Below, piece by piece: positions 45,289 through 57,056 of a stretch of 64,000 bases of DNA; the first letter of the stretch is position 1; each line of letters opens with the position of its first letter. Location of the stretch: the NCBI RefSeq assembly GCF_000835495.1, contig NW_015622541.1:1674001-1738000 (forward strand), given 5' to 3'. Source of the DNA: Cladophialophora immunda (Eukaryota > Ascomycota > Eurotiomycetes > Chaetothyriales > Herpotrichiellaceae). The notes under the pieces are model-generated. The model worked only from the letters and a program-made list of their open reading frames with translations. It did not search any database and was not told the DNA's origin. A program made the position numbers and the translations under genes.

Positions 45289-48200
45289 AGGGCCGTGGTG
45301 ATGTGAGGTGCAGACGGGGTGACGGGCAGCACAGGCCTTGGGGAAGTCCTCGTAACAAGCAGGAGGGGGCGGTTATGACCAAATGTAAAAAGGCAGCAAT
45401 CGAGCCGGCGGCCGCAGGAGGAGAAGAGACGATACGGGCAACGGGCAACGGGCAGCTGGAAAGGCCAAAGGGTTTGGTTTGTGCGTGGTCGAAGTTGTTG
45501 GTCGGTGCGTGGGTTGTGGGTTGCGTGGTCAGGCTCCGGGTGATGAGTAATAAGGGTTGAGGGAAGACGGAGCTTGCGAGGCGAAGCGGCGGAAAACGAT
45601 GGACGAAAAACGAGGCTTGATTGCGCTGCGCTGCGCCCGCCACAAGGGGAGCCTCGAGAGTGGGAAAAGAGGAAGGAAAATCAGGGAGCGCAGGCACCGA
45701 GGAGGGATGGGTGGATTAGCAATTTCTTACCTAATGGGAGGGCCCGGTACGGACTCCTTGTACTTGTACCGAGTAGTTTGATGCGAGTGCCACCAGAGTG
45801 CGACGCGACTCGGAGTGGGGCGCCCTGGCCCTTGCTGCCGCCAATCACCGGCTCCCGAGAAGAGGCCCCTCGCGTCACCAGTGGCTTGGCGGCGCACTAT
45901 CCCTAGAAAGGAGGTGGTAAGTGCTAGTCCAACAATACCCCGCTGCTTTGAGCGCGCTGTTTGTTCGGGAGCCGCTAGTCCCTTCTCGGAGTGGCGCATG
46001 GTCCGATCACGTTTAAATGTTTGGCCCAATCGCCGTTTCCTGTTTGCTGACTACATATGCCGTTTCCGGTATCCATTGAGACATCCAAGGCCATTGCAGC
46101 AGTCAAAGCACCAAGCCCATCGCTGCCTCTTCTTAAGCTTCCCGTTGGCTCCGGACTATTTACCCTTTCCGGTCACAGCCATCGTGAAGAAGAACCTCCC
46201 CTGCTGACTGTTCCCTGACTGTTCGGTCTGAGTCTCGTGTCTCACTCCATACCACTTCATACCGTATCTATTTTGCGAATTCCATGAATCATTACCACCA
46301 GGCGACGTATTTGCTGGCAACTACTTGATGCGGCTGTTGTCTTCTTTGCTCCTCTCCGATCGGTATTGCCACCGCCACTCTGTTGTATGACGATCTTGGG
46401 GCCTCAGCCCTGGTGGTCCTTGCTTCCTTTCCGACAGCCATACACAACCAGTCGATCACCTATTTTCGAATCGTGATTTCCGACTCTCCATCGAAGCCTT
46501 GTTTCCATCCTTCAAGCATCCTCTCCATCCTGTCCTTCCTTCTAGCTGACTGATCATCGGGCCGCATCCCATCATCGTCAGCTGCTCGCCTTTATACGGG
46601 TACATTGAAACCATTATTGCGGTCTCTTGCCCTCGAGAGATACCTTCTAACCACAAAAATAGACTTGTCGCAAGACGTGCATCGGCTGGGGGGCGGCCTT
46701 GGCCCCCTTGGATCTTCGCCGATCGTATTCCTTCGTCATGCTACATCTGGAATTAAACCATGTCGCATAGCAAAATCCTGGCTACCGTGTGTGCCTGGGT
46801 CATCCTTTGCCTCAGCGACACCAGGCATGTGGCTAATAGTGAACGTCGCCTTGCTTGGGGCATTCTGTAATACATCCATCGGAGGCGCACGATGGCGTGC
46901 ACTCGCCGCCACCTATTAACCGATAAGGCTACCGCTTCTCGTACATCATTCAGTAAGCATGTTTGGCCAACATGCTTGCAATGCGTAATCATTTGCGCCG
47001 CGACGATGCTCGCACGACCATCGTTCTTTGGTGCTGACCTAATTGAATTGGAAAACCTTGCCTTGAGCTGGCCGACGCAGGAATGCGGCTCTCCCGGGCG
47101 GTGGTTTGTTTTGTGCCTCATCCAATTTGACCGAGATGTTCGGGCTCGATGCCTCTCTGTGCCTAGGGGATGGAATGGCGAAATCCAAGAATCAGCAGGA
47201 AGCTGTTGGTCGTCTCCGCGACTTGCCTCAGACCCACTGCTGATGCTCTGAGACAATCTGTCCGTGCACGACGTCGGCCAATATCACTGCCATAATGAAT
47301 GACTTGGTCGCGTCGAATGCAATATGAGTTTGTACGTGTTGCCGACCTCGACCTGAAATCTCACCCTTTTCTCAGTATAATGGAGGGCATCCCGATAGGC
47401 CTTGACCCTGACACAGCCCAGTCGAATCAATATCTGGGTCTGTCTTCAGTCGGCTGCGACCACCTCGGGGGCGGCGGGCAGGATAGGGTAGTTGCGGATT
47501 GCACCCAGACGAATGTTGGCGGATGATGCTGCATGCCATGGGCACCTTGCAGCGGACTTGCTCGTACTGTGGCTGGCCTCTGTCTCTTCCGCACATCCCG
47601 ATACTAGCCTTGTATCCTTCCAACTTCCGGACTCTGGGTCGAAGGACTGATACACCTCAGTGCACTGGGAGCCGTGGGACAATCCGTTTTCGTGACCAGC
47701 GACCGTACGAATAGGCCTGTATCTTCTGAGGGACCTTTGTCACCCTGACGGCACAATCCAGGATGATTACCACTAGGTGGTACCCGAGATCCTCTGTTTG
47801 GCTGCATCCCATCCCCCCTCGAGCCGAGCTCCCTGTCCGGGATCAACATGCAAAGCTGCAGTCTCCAAAAGTCGAAGCCCAATCGGGCATAATGATGAAA
47901 CGCCACATATCTCCCGAATTGGAGAATCGTCTTCGTTGACGGTGTCCAGAAAACTGCGCTCGTCAACTTCATGTGCATTTGGTTGGAGGCTCGATTCTGC
48001 GATGCTGTGTCATACGGCCTTCAAAATACGATCTGCGTCACGGAATCAATGCCATTACCATATCGAGGAATGGGATCGATCTCAAATGGATGATGCTGGT
48101 CTCACTATATCATCAAGTCAGCCATCTCGTTCCAGAGCAACCGGGTTGTGTCGAGCACTGACAAAGATTGAGGGGATGGTTTGACATCCTGTCAAACATA

Positions 48201-50090
48201 CTCTCCAAACGGAAAGTTGGACATTGCTATACCCCAAGGACCAGAGTCAACATGGTGCTATTTGCTCGTACCAAATCCTTCTGATCCCGAAGTACATCCG
48301 TTGAAAAGGACCTGTGGAGGAAGTAGCAAGTCCCCGTGGAGCTGGAATAGTTGTGGACTCGGACTATGGTGATCATCCTTGAGGCAATAGCAGTATAGTT
48401 GCTGTCACATATGCCTGGCATCACGAGCTTCTGCATTGACTCGAGCACGAGAGCCATTCAGGCAACGTCAGTCAAAGCATTCCGGCAACAACAACTATTG
48501 AGCCACGCCTTCCACAAGGGAACCTCGAGGATGCGTCTGTACTCCTTCCACGGTGCCAGCAAGCGTCGTCACTGTTGTTTGATCTTTGCTGACGCACAAC
48601 TGTCCGTCTGACCTTCTCTCCATACCGTGTATTCCAGAGACGTGGTATACGACTTCAGTCAGGTCCAGTTGAAGAGCCACAATATCGGTTCACGAACCGA
48701 TCCGACTCCAAAGGCCCGCCATCAAACCACGTTCTTGACTACCTTCCCAAACCAGGTGGTGGAACTTTTGTTCACCGCTGCTCGTCTCACGGGGGAGCAT
48801 TGCCAGCTGGGTAGCAGCCTGAGCATATGCGAACCATATTGTCGGCCACAGGGAAAACCCCTTAGGGACCACCTTCCAATGCCCATGCCCGAGAAACCTT
48901 CCGCATCACAGTTGAGGTAGACGGAACAAATACACTTTCCGCGGCGGTATTCCGAGTCTTTCATCTTGGGCACATCCGACTCCCCCTCCCCGGGGACCTT
49001 ACGAGAACAAGAACGGGACATTGAGGGCGTCTGATTCAACGATCTCGTCGAACCAGAGCTTAGAATTGCCACCAGCAATTGCAAGAAGTGATTGGCCTTG
49101 TCAATTGACGCCGTCTTTCAAATCCAACCTCAGCTGCTGTTTATTGAACGTCGCGTGTCATCTTACGTCGTGTTGGTCGCGCACTTGAGCCGACAAGGGC
49201 AAAATGTTTCTGGTTCCGGTGCATTGATGGCCGTTAGTACCTGACGGCGCTGCGAGGTTTACCGTACGCCAGAGCAGCTATGTCCTAGCCAGAGCCAAAC
49301 AGTCTCCGCTAAGCCAGACGAGGCCACGAGGATGATGCGGCACGCCCTAATGAATCTCTATTGCCTTGTATGTACCACTCGATAATGCGGGCCTGGACCT
49401 CGACATCTATGAATGCGGATGGGGGTTTTGCAATCTCCCAGGATGGAAATTTGTCATGTCCCAAATGCAGCAGAGGTAACGTTAAATAAGCCCTTGCGGT
49501 CCGTATGAGTTGGTATTGTATCCGCGAACAAGGCTCTCTACAATACATACCCTGCTAGCTAGACGGTCCACTATCATCGGCGTCAAGGTCAGTCTTAGGA
49601 TGACACATCCATGACGCCCATCTCAGCCCCCGTTTTCTTCGGGCGTTTTCGAAGTGATGGCAGCGCGGAAGATGACACATGGCTCGCCTAGCAAGCGGTC
49701 TTTCCCAGGGACTAACCGTTCGTGTGCCTTACAGAACCAATACGATATAGGCAACGGGTTCCCAGCCAATGCGGTCCCGAATTGGAATGCTTATACACGC
49801 CCAGCCAATGCAGCACCATAACATAATAGTGCAGGAGCGGCATCCAGACTAATGACCAGAATGGGATGCATACTTGGCCCAGCTGAATAGTAATCCTGGG
49901 CCCCTTTCGAGAAGTCACTCTCTGCGTTACTGGCTACCATGCACCTGCTTTTCCCCCGGCACCTTCACGAAACAAGAAGTCGTGCAGAGAATTCGAGAAG
50001 TATATTCGTTTTCCCGAATGCACCAGAGCCCCCACTGATGCCAGAAAGTCGAGAGAGTAAGAGCCATCGCCAGAAGAAGGGTGCGGCACC

Positions 50091-50094
<4 letters not shown>

Positions 50095-50158
<64 letters not shown>
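50095..50158. repeat. compound (CT)n(TG)n microsatellite
   Basis: A run of about 14 CT units passes directly into about 18 TG units, 64 bp in all. Such alternating tracts are length-variable and can adopt non-B structures. Confidence 0.95.
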
Positions 50159-50160
<2 letters not shown>

Positions 50161-51741
50161 CCACACTAATTACCTACATATGGCAACTCGACGGTGACGC
50201 AAAGCCTAAAGGGTCATCTGCTCTTTAGTCGACCTCTTTGGAGATGACGAACAAGTCATCCCTTGGAGGAGGTGCCAACGAAGAGAGAGGGTGTAACATC
50301 CACCTCCCGGCAAGGAGGCGAAGAATTACACCGTCACATGCCATGAACCCTGCAGCGTATGGGCCTGTTGAAGGGGATCAACATTACAAGCCAGCACCGG
50401 CGATACAAATTTCCACAGCAGATGGCCGGGGTCGCGACTCGCAAGAGACCCCTCGCAGCACAACCGGCCTGGCATGATGTCCCGTTTCCATGCTGGGCCA
50501 GGGCGAGTCACGATTGCATGGGGCAGTGATCAACTATTTCTTGACAGGGTGACAGCCCCTACAAGCACAATACTGCAGCATCGCAGCAACAAAACAGGGG
50601 GTAGAACACGACGGCCTGGGCCGCTCGTGATTCCTGACCCGATGACACGGTGTGGGTGCACATCGTACAATATCCTCGAAGACCCCCCGGCACGGCCAAC
50701 AATCATACGATGTCCTAGGGATCTGTGTGCGGCATACGAGGTACGGCAATCTGACCTAGTGGCAGACAGCCTTGACACGGTATCGAAGAACCGCTCAGAC
50801 TCGTATCTCATGCGGTCCATCCCATCCCCCAGGGACCTCAGCGTTGCATCGAACCCGCTCATGTGGACGAGGAAGAATGTCACGGCATCAATGACCCCGT
50901 TTGAGTTTCAGACATTGGATACTTGCTCCTCCAGCCAGGGCTGTACTCCGAGGTTTACGCTGAGGGGCGATCATTGTATGAAATGGGAACCGCTCCCTCC
51001 ATTTACTTCCCTGTGCAAACTTGGTGGCCATTCATTCGGTGTCCAACCAAGCTCGGTTCACTCCTAAAGCCATGCCAAAGCCCTGTGGGAAACGAGCAGG
51101 ACTTCCTGGAGAGCGACCTCTCTTTCTCTCTGTGCGTGTCATTCATCCCGCCATGAGGGCCAAACCAGGACCAGGACCAGGATCGGAGGGAACTCGCTGG
51201 CTGTCAAGAGTTTACCCTCTCCCCCTAGAGGACATGGAAACAACATGGACCCACGGATACCACCCAAGACAAGGCCATTTGGTCTCAATGGGTCTACAGA
51301 CAACTGTTCAGCCACGTTACCTGCAGCTGCGGCGACAGAAGCGCTACTGCCGTTGAGACACGGGATCTGGCGATGACTTCCCATCTGTCATTGCTATCGT
51401 ATCTCATTGTTGCATCGCATTTTCCGCCATCCACTCCAAGTCAGCGCACATTAGCCACAAGGCACATGTTCGCCATCCTTGGGGGAGAACTAGACTAAGT
51501 TTTATGGGCTTGTGCTCTTCTCCCATCTAATCATGACTGTCCGGTACGTCGCTCGGACCATCCTAGGACATTAACAGTGCCTCACTCTCGTCTGGAAGAA
51601 ATTTTTCGTTACTTCGTGGTCATATCATTCTGCCCTCCAGGACCCTCATTCACGTCCATGACGCGGTCCTGACTCTGTGAGAGCTGTCCCCCTCGTATTT
51701 CAACAATTTGACTTTAGGTAGTGCTTTCCCTTCAAGAATCC

Positions 51742-54048
51742 TTAAACAATGAATGCATGACTCAGTACCCCGACCATGTAAAGAAATGCTGCCACCGTGG
51801 GCCGGGTATCTCGCGAAAGCGACAAAGAACGAAAAACGTTGCTGTGGATGCATGACGACGCGGCGTTAGTTGCGCTGGCAGACGTAGTTCTGCTGGCGGT
51901 TGACGTCGGCGGGATAGTTGTTGCGGTATATACACCTGTTGGGAGACTGCTGGAAGGGCGCTTCCCTGTGGTATGTTCTCTAGTACCAGCGCTTGAGGTC
52001 GAGCTTTTGGTACTTGTTGTTGTGCTCGTGGTGTTCAGGGATGGTGTTTGCCCTCCTTCTTGCGTCGTGCTCGTTTCTGGCATCGGTGGACTGGTAACTA
52101 TGCTGACAGGAGGCGTGCCAGGCGACCCGGCCATAGTGACAATTCCTGGGTCTGGTGGTTGCCAATCGGCAGCATCATCGTAAAGAACTCCATTGATGAT
52201 AACGCCAGCATTATTCGCGAGCATGTTCTTCTGGTCTGTGTTACAGGTGGTGTTAACGGCGCGAAGGTAGCACGTTGGTTCGGCCATTGGAGGCGCGACA
52301 TTCTGGTACGAGGAATTTGCATCCCCAACTGACGAATATGTCGACAGATCGGCGGGCATGCCCATGCTGATGTCTGTTCCCTCAATGATACGGGAAAAGA
52401 TAGTGAAAGCGGTCTCTGGCTGATAGGCAGGCACCAAGTGACCGGCATCATAGATTCGACTGAAACTCAGGTTCCCAAACTCGCGAACAACGCCGCCGAC
52501 GTAGGTGCTATTGGCCACAATGGGGGCATACCCAGCAGCATACCACGGCAGATACGATAGACCAGCCGCACCGGCTACAGCGAAAGAGGCTGCTTCTCCT
52601 CCTTGCCAGTTGCAGATGTAGTCTCTGTCTCCGTAGATCAGCGCGATCCTCACACCAGAATTGAGAAGATCAACAAGATCTTGAATAATGCCATCTCGCG
52701 CATAGTCGCCTGTGGTATTGAACGCGGCGAAGACGGCCACTGAATCTTGGCTATAGTTGACCGGAACACCAAGCGCTTGTTGGACTGAGAGTTGGTTCAG
52801 ATACTCCAAGTAGAGTGCGCTCGGAAAAGGATCGAGCATACTTTGAGAGATATCATAGATCGACCGTCCCGACGTAGTGTATGGGCCGACTACATATGCT
52901 TCACAGTACGATTGCGCTTGCGAACATGCCTCATTGACTGCATCCACGTCTCCGTAGCCCACCGGGTCGAGTGCGGCTTCTTGTGAGCGGCAAAAGGCAG
53001 TCTGCTGCTCGCAGCCGTCTGCGCTGTCGTAGGCGCTTAAGGCGTTAAGCTCTTGAAGCTGTGAGATGGCTTCGATAGCATAGGTGTTTTCATATGCGAA
53101 TTTTGGATGATATGGAGTCTGGGTGAAAAGATCAATCCAACCATTGATGATGCCCAGGGACTTCAGTGTAATATCAATAGTCGTGTTGGCAAAATCGAGG
53201 TCTGTCTGACGGCGCTGATTCTGGATGCCGAAGAAAGCTCCAATAGCGGGTCCGTACTTGCCTCCGTAGGACTCGGTGAAAAGATGGACCTCCGCTGTGG
53301 GCTCAGTAGCTTGTGTGCGAAGAGCAGTATTGTATTGCGGGAAAGAAGTGAGAAATGTCTGCAGGAAATGCCATAGCGATTGAGCGGCAATTTGGGACGT
53401 ATTGGCGGTAAATGACGGATTCCCCGATCCGAAAGTGCCGTTGAGAAAAGTGTAGGTGGGCTGTGAGATAGGTACCGTTGTCGGTGGGACGACAGTCGTT
53501 TCATCAAGCAGATTGAGAGATGAGTTGGTCAGAACATCGTAGGAGAAGCCCACCTGAACGGGCTGGTCTATGAAGACAATGTTGCTGCTGCGATCCCAGC
53601 CCCAGTCTCGCGCAACCGTGCCCAGCTGCCCATTGGCGATTTCCACAACTTGACAAGGGCCAACTTCTTGGAAAAGACCGACCATGCTGCTGGAACCAGG
53701 ACCGCCATTGATGAAGACTGCCAGTGGAGCTGATTCGGGTAATTGCCTAGCTTCAATAAACCAGAAAAAGGTGTTGATGGTGTAATTTCCTTGACTGGGA
53801 TCCAAGACGTTTGGCGGCAAAGTAATGTAGCCGGCGAATTGTTGCTGAGTTTCGAAAACTGTTGTACAAGTCCCCACAGGGACGCTTTTATAGGCGAGCG
53901 AGACATTTGAGTCGACTGGAGAAGGAATTGTGACAAGGGAATCACCGGCAGGGAGGGGGGGAAATTGAGCGAGGACGGTAGAAGTGCGAGCAAAAAGGCT
54001 GACAAGTAGACTGTTCAGCCATCTCGTCCATGGTGCCATGCGCTGCAA
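51742..54048 (-). CDS. secreted serine carboxypeptidase (peptidase S10) with GPI-like tail
   Basis: A carboxypeptidase of family S10 that removes C-terminal residues from peptides, probably at the cell surface or in the vacuole. A single exon encodes 768 aa. A hydrophobic signal peptide (NSLLVSLFARTSTVLA) is followed by the S10 domain. Conserved oxyanion-loop motif INGGPGSSSM; catalytic Ser260 in TESYGGKYGP; Asp476 in IYGDRDYICNW; His537 in YDAGHLVPAYQPE. Many N-glycosylation sequons are visible. After the catalytic domain comes a Ser/Thr-rich stretch (about 655-735) and a hydrophobic end (AAFLYMVGVLSHAFIV), which together suggest a GPI anchor. A second Met at residue 4 is an equally good start. 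The gene is divergent from RPB3. Confidence 0.92.
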   Translation of the reverse strand: MQRMAPWTRWLNSLLVSLFARTSTVLAQFPPLPAGDSLVTIPSPVDSNVSLAYKSVPVGTCTTVFETQQQFAGYITLPPNVLDPSQGNYTINTFFWFIEARQLPESAPLAVFINGGPGSSSMVGLFQEVGPCQVVEIANGQLGTVARDWGWDRSSNIVFIDQPVQVGFSYDVLTNSSLNLLDETTVVPPTTVPISQPTYTFLNGTFGSGNPSFTANTSQIAAQSLWHFLQTFLTSFPQYNTALRTQATEPTAEVHLFTESYGGKYGPAIGAFFGIQNQRRQTDLDFANTTIDITLKSLGIINGWIDLFTQTPYHPKFAYENTYAIEAISQLQELNALSAYDSADGCEQQTAFCRSQEAALDPVGYGDVDAVNEACSQAQSYCEAYVVGPYTTSGRSIYDISQSMLDPFPSALYLEYLNQLSVQQALGVPVNYSQDSVAVFAAFNTTGDYARDGIIQDLVDLLNSGVRIALIYGDRDYICNWQGGEAASFAVAGAAGLSYLPWYAAGYAPIVANSTYVGGVVREFGNLSFSRIYDAGHLVPAYQPETAFTIFSRIIEGTDISMGMPADLSTYSSVGDANSSYQNVAPPMAEPTCYLRAVNTTCNTDQKNMLANNAGVIINGVLYDDAADWQPPDPGIVTMAGSPGTPPVSIVTSPPMPETSTTQEGGQTPSLNTTSTTTSTKSSTSSAGTREHTTGKRPSSSLPTGVYTATTIPPTSTASRTTSASATNAASSCIHSNVFRSLSLSRDTRPTVAAFLYMVGVLSHAFIV

Positions 54049-54885
54049 GAAATGCTACAAAGAGCTCTTCGACTAAATCTGTGTTCCGCACGATCACATC
54101 TGCCGGCCGTGGTTGCAAATTCCGTGCGTTGGAGAGCATAACCAAGAGCGCGAAAAGCTTTGTCACCACAACGAAACTCCACCGCAACAGCGTCTTCGAT
54201 TGAACAAGATGAGGGCCAAGGGCGCAGGAAAATCGGCTTGTAAAGGCGGTCGACGAAGAGCTGGAAATGCCTGCGTAATGCGAAGGCAGACGTTCAAAGG
54301 GAGGCTCCAATGAACGCTTCGTGTGCGATGAGGTTGGGTTGGCGAAATGCAGGAATCTTGCTGAAAGTGCCAGACCAGAACTTCAACAGGCTTCAAGATA
54401 GCAGAATGGACCAACGATTGACGTGAACAACGACGACGTGCCGTGATCTGAACGAGTGTGGGATGTCTTGAACGGGGGAGGAAAGAAAGGACAAAAAGAG
54501 AGGGTGCCTTATTTTTTGACCTTCTCTCCCCGCAGGCGCCGTTGACGCCATGCAGCGGATGGACATTTCTTGGCGAGTTCAAAGTGGGCGAGTGGGTGAA
54601 ACCTGCGCCGATCTGGAGCGTCCTCGCCTCGCGCCTTGCCAGCTCGCCAGGTACCCGAAGGCCAAACTGGCCACGCTCACGTGACTGTGTCTACAGATAC
54701 CACGTGACACGGATTAGACTCCAAAAGTTCTCCCTGCGCGCAAAGCCCATGGAATTTCTTGCCTCTTGCGCCTTCACCTTTGCCTCAACCTTTGTTCACC
54801 CCACAACTTCATGGTGAGATCGACTCGACGGCCGATTCGTGTAGAGGCGTATCCATTGTCTTGAACCAGGCAGAGGGTAGAAGCC
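54049..54885. promoter_or_regulatory. divergent promoter region between the S10 peptidase and RPB3
   Basis: These 837 bp separate two divergent start codons. Two CACGTGA-type words (near 54678 and 54700) lie within 200 bp of the RPB3 start; CACGTG is a known E-box core. No gene was seen here. Confidence 0.45.
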
Positions 54886-55948
54886 ATGGCTTATAATGGC
54901 TACAACGGCTTCAACGACGATGTTATGGACGGGGTCGAGGCCTCGGGTCCCAAAGTCACTGTGAGAGAAGTAAGCCAGACGACACTTCGATTCCTCCTGT
55001 TCTTGATCTGACTCTCGACAGGTCGAACCAGACCGCTGCGATTTTGTCCTCCAGTCATGCTCTCTCGCCCTCGCCAACTCCCTCCGTCGCGCGATGCTCG
55101 CCGAAATCCCCACCATCTCGATCGATCTCGTGGATATTACTACGAATTCCTCGGTTCTTCCTGACGAATACCTCGCACACAGACTGGGCCTCGTTCCCTT
55201 GATCAGTAAAGGCGTGGACGAAAACCTGAATTATGGCCGAGATTGTGATCGCTGCGACGACCATTGCGAATACTGCTCGGTCGTCCTTCGCCTTCATGTC
55301 CGGTGTTCTAATGCCGGCACGATGCTGGTACATGCGAACGACCTCATCGTGGTCAATGCCCGTCAAGATGGTATTGGCCGGCCAGTCATCCGTGATGCGA
55401 ATGGCACCGGACCACTGATTGCCAAGTTGAGGCAGGGGCAGGAAATTCAGCTGGAATGCATCGCAAAGAAGGGCATCGCCAAAGAGCACGCGAAATGGGC
55501 ACCCACGTCGGCAGTGGGCTTCGAATACGACCCCAACAATAAGCTGCGCCACGTCGACTACTGGTATGAGACCGACGCAAAAGAAGAATGGCCAGTGGAT
55601 GAGCGCAACGCCACGTGGGAAGGGGATGAGTCGGCTGCCGACGCCGCTTTTGATCCTGATGCTGTCCCGAGCGCATTCTTTTTCGAAGTCGAAGGCATCG
55701 GCACCCTCGAACCAGACGACATCGTCCGTGGCGGCATTGAGGTGATACAGAAAAAGCTCGCCGAGACAATCAAAGTTCTGGGAGGCGCAGAGGCCGCTGG
55801 CGTCGATGGAATGAACGGCATCCAGAGTCCAGATGGCTACGAGCCGGCTCCTCCAAATGGAGCGTTCAGTTCATACGGTGGCCTCAGGGGTGGCACGACC
55901 CCTTATGGTGCGACTCCATACGGCGCCGGGGGTTACGGTTCCTACTAG
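54886..55948 (+). CDS. RPB3: RNA polymerase II subunit Rpb3
   Basis: Rpb3 is the alpha-like subunit of RNA polymerase II and dimerises with Rpb11 during assembly. Exons are 54886-54969 and 55022-55948, giving 336 aa. After a short Gly/Asn-rich start, the alpha-like dimerisation domain reads FVLQSCSLALANSLRRAMLAEIPTISID. The Zn-binding loop CDRCDDHCEYC is complete with four Cys. The C-terminal 40 residues are Gly/Tyr-rich with PYGATPYGAGGYGSY repeats, longer than in yeast. The 52-bp intron is GT-AG and in phase 0. Confidence 0.94.
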
Positions 55949-56807
55949 CCTAAGAAAGCGACTGCTTTTGCATAGCGAGGCGTTGGAGGTTTGGTGGTCA
56001 GGCCAATTTGCCAAAGGCGAGCAACTATCGGGCCCAGTCAGGATGGTTTCACTTTGTTTCCAGGCATGACACGTTTCCAGGAGTTGCTCCAGTTGCAGAG
56101 AAAACAGGTATATGTTCACCAGGATGGTCAACACTGAAGCTGGCGAGCTCCGTTGACCTTTCTCTTTGGAACAAAGGACATTTTGGGTGTTATTGTGGCG
56201 AGGATGACAGGAACGAAAAGTCGCAAGGAATGATTTAGCTACACGTGCTGGAGAATCTCAACCTCTCTCGGTTCTCTGAAGCATCAACAAGAATCTTTAT
56301 TGGCCAAACCCAGACAAGCAGAGACCTGCGGTCCGTCTTGAAGGGGTAAGTGGGAAACGCTCGACTGACTGGGCTGTCTGAAACGTAGTCAGCATTGCGT
56401 GGAATGATTGCTGCCGTAATCAGGCACTGGTGAACGTGCATCCCGTACTGCCGCCTACGAACCATTACTGTCGCCGATGTTGATTCCTTGTTCTGTGCTG
56501 TCGGGGCATTTATGCGGTTGGAACGGGTGCATTGCTGTGCCGCGTAGTGGTTCCAGAATATTTAACACCAGCTGGCTCCCTCTGCAGCGACGGAAAGCTT
56601 TTGAGAATCTTCTTTTTCGTTGAGACCCAATCGACTGCCCAACTCGACCAAACAGGGAATTCCGCACAACACGCTGCGACAAGACACCGCAGCCTGAAGC
56701 GTCCGGAGCAGAGGCCGCTTGCCTGGGCCCCGCCAGTCAGAGCTTTCGATTCCAGGGTCCCGAGTCTCAGGGTGCCAGCCCACCTGCAATCAGTGACTTC
56801 AGAGCGC

Positions 56808-56826
56808 AGCCCGCAGCCCGCAGCCC
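56808..56826. repeat. AGCCCGC heptamer repeat
   Basis: Two full AGCCCGC units plus a partial third, in the transketolase leader region. The same unit occurs four times before PAB1 at 62791-62818. Confidence 0.7.
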
Positions 56827-56906
56827 ACCCGCAGCGCCACCAACAACTCAGGGACTTGAGCAGCGACGAAACTGCCATTGCCCCGCCATCCCTCCTGGTG
56901 ACAGAC

Positions 56907-56980
56907 GTAAGTATTAGCCTCAATTGAGCAATTCCGACAAGTCAACAGCTCGGGCTCGTCACTAAATTTTTTCTCAACAG
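56907..56980 (+). other. predicted 5' UTR intron of the transketolase gene
   Basis: A strong GTAAGT donor at 56907, a CTAAAT branch-like site and a pyrimidine-rich acceptor ending TCAACAG at 56980 fit a 74-bp leader intron. Another AG at 56948 would make a 42-bp intron. No transcript evidence is available. Confidence 0.5.
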
Positions 56981-57056
56981 CCTTCACGACCATTAGACCT
57001 TCTCTCTCCTCTCTGTTCACCCTGATTTCCACAAAGTCTCATATCAGTCTGTCACA

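Larger units (their letters stand above)
45084..51741. other. 6.7-kb gene-poor block upstream of the bZIP gene
   Basis: No reading frame here has a recognisable family. The part next to the bZIP gene is pyrimidine-rich on the bZIP sense strand and is probably its long leader and promoter. The rest holds microsatellites (listed) and overlapping chance frames, the longest being 197 codons at 50474-51067. Confidence 0.5.
55949..57056. other. transketolase promoter and leader
   Basis: This stretch holds the RPB3 3' region and the transketolase upstream region. The part from about 56800 is a likely transcribed leader with a predicted intron (listed). Confidence 0.5.

Noticed and set aside
50474..51067. 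197-codon plus-strand open frame
   Set aside because: Antisense frames overlap it, its composition is chance-like, and no motif was recognised.
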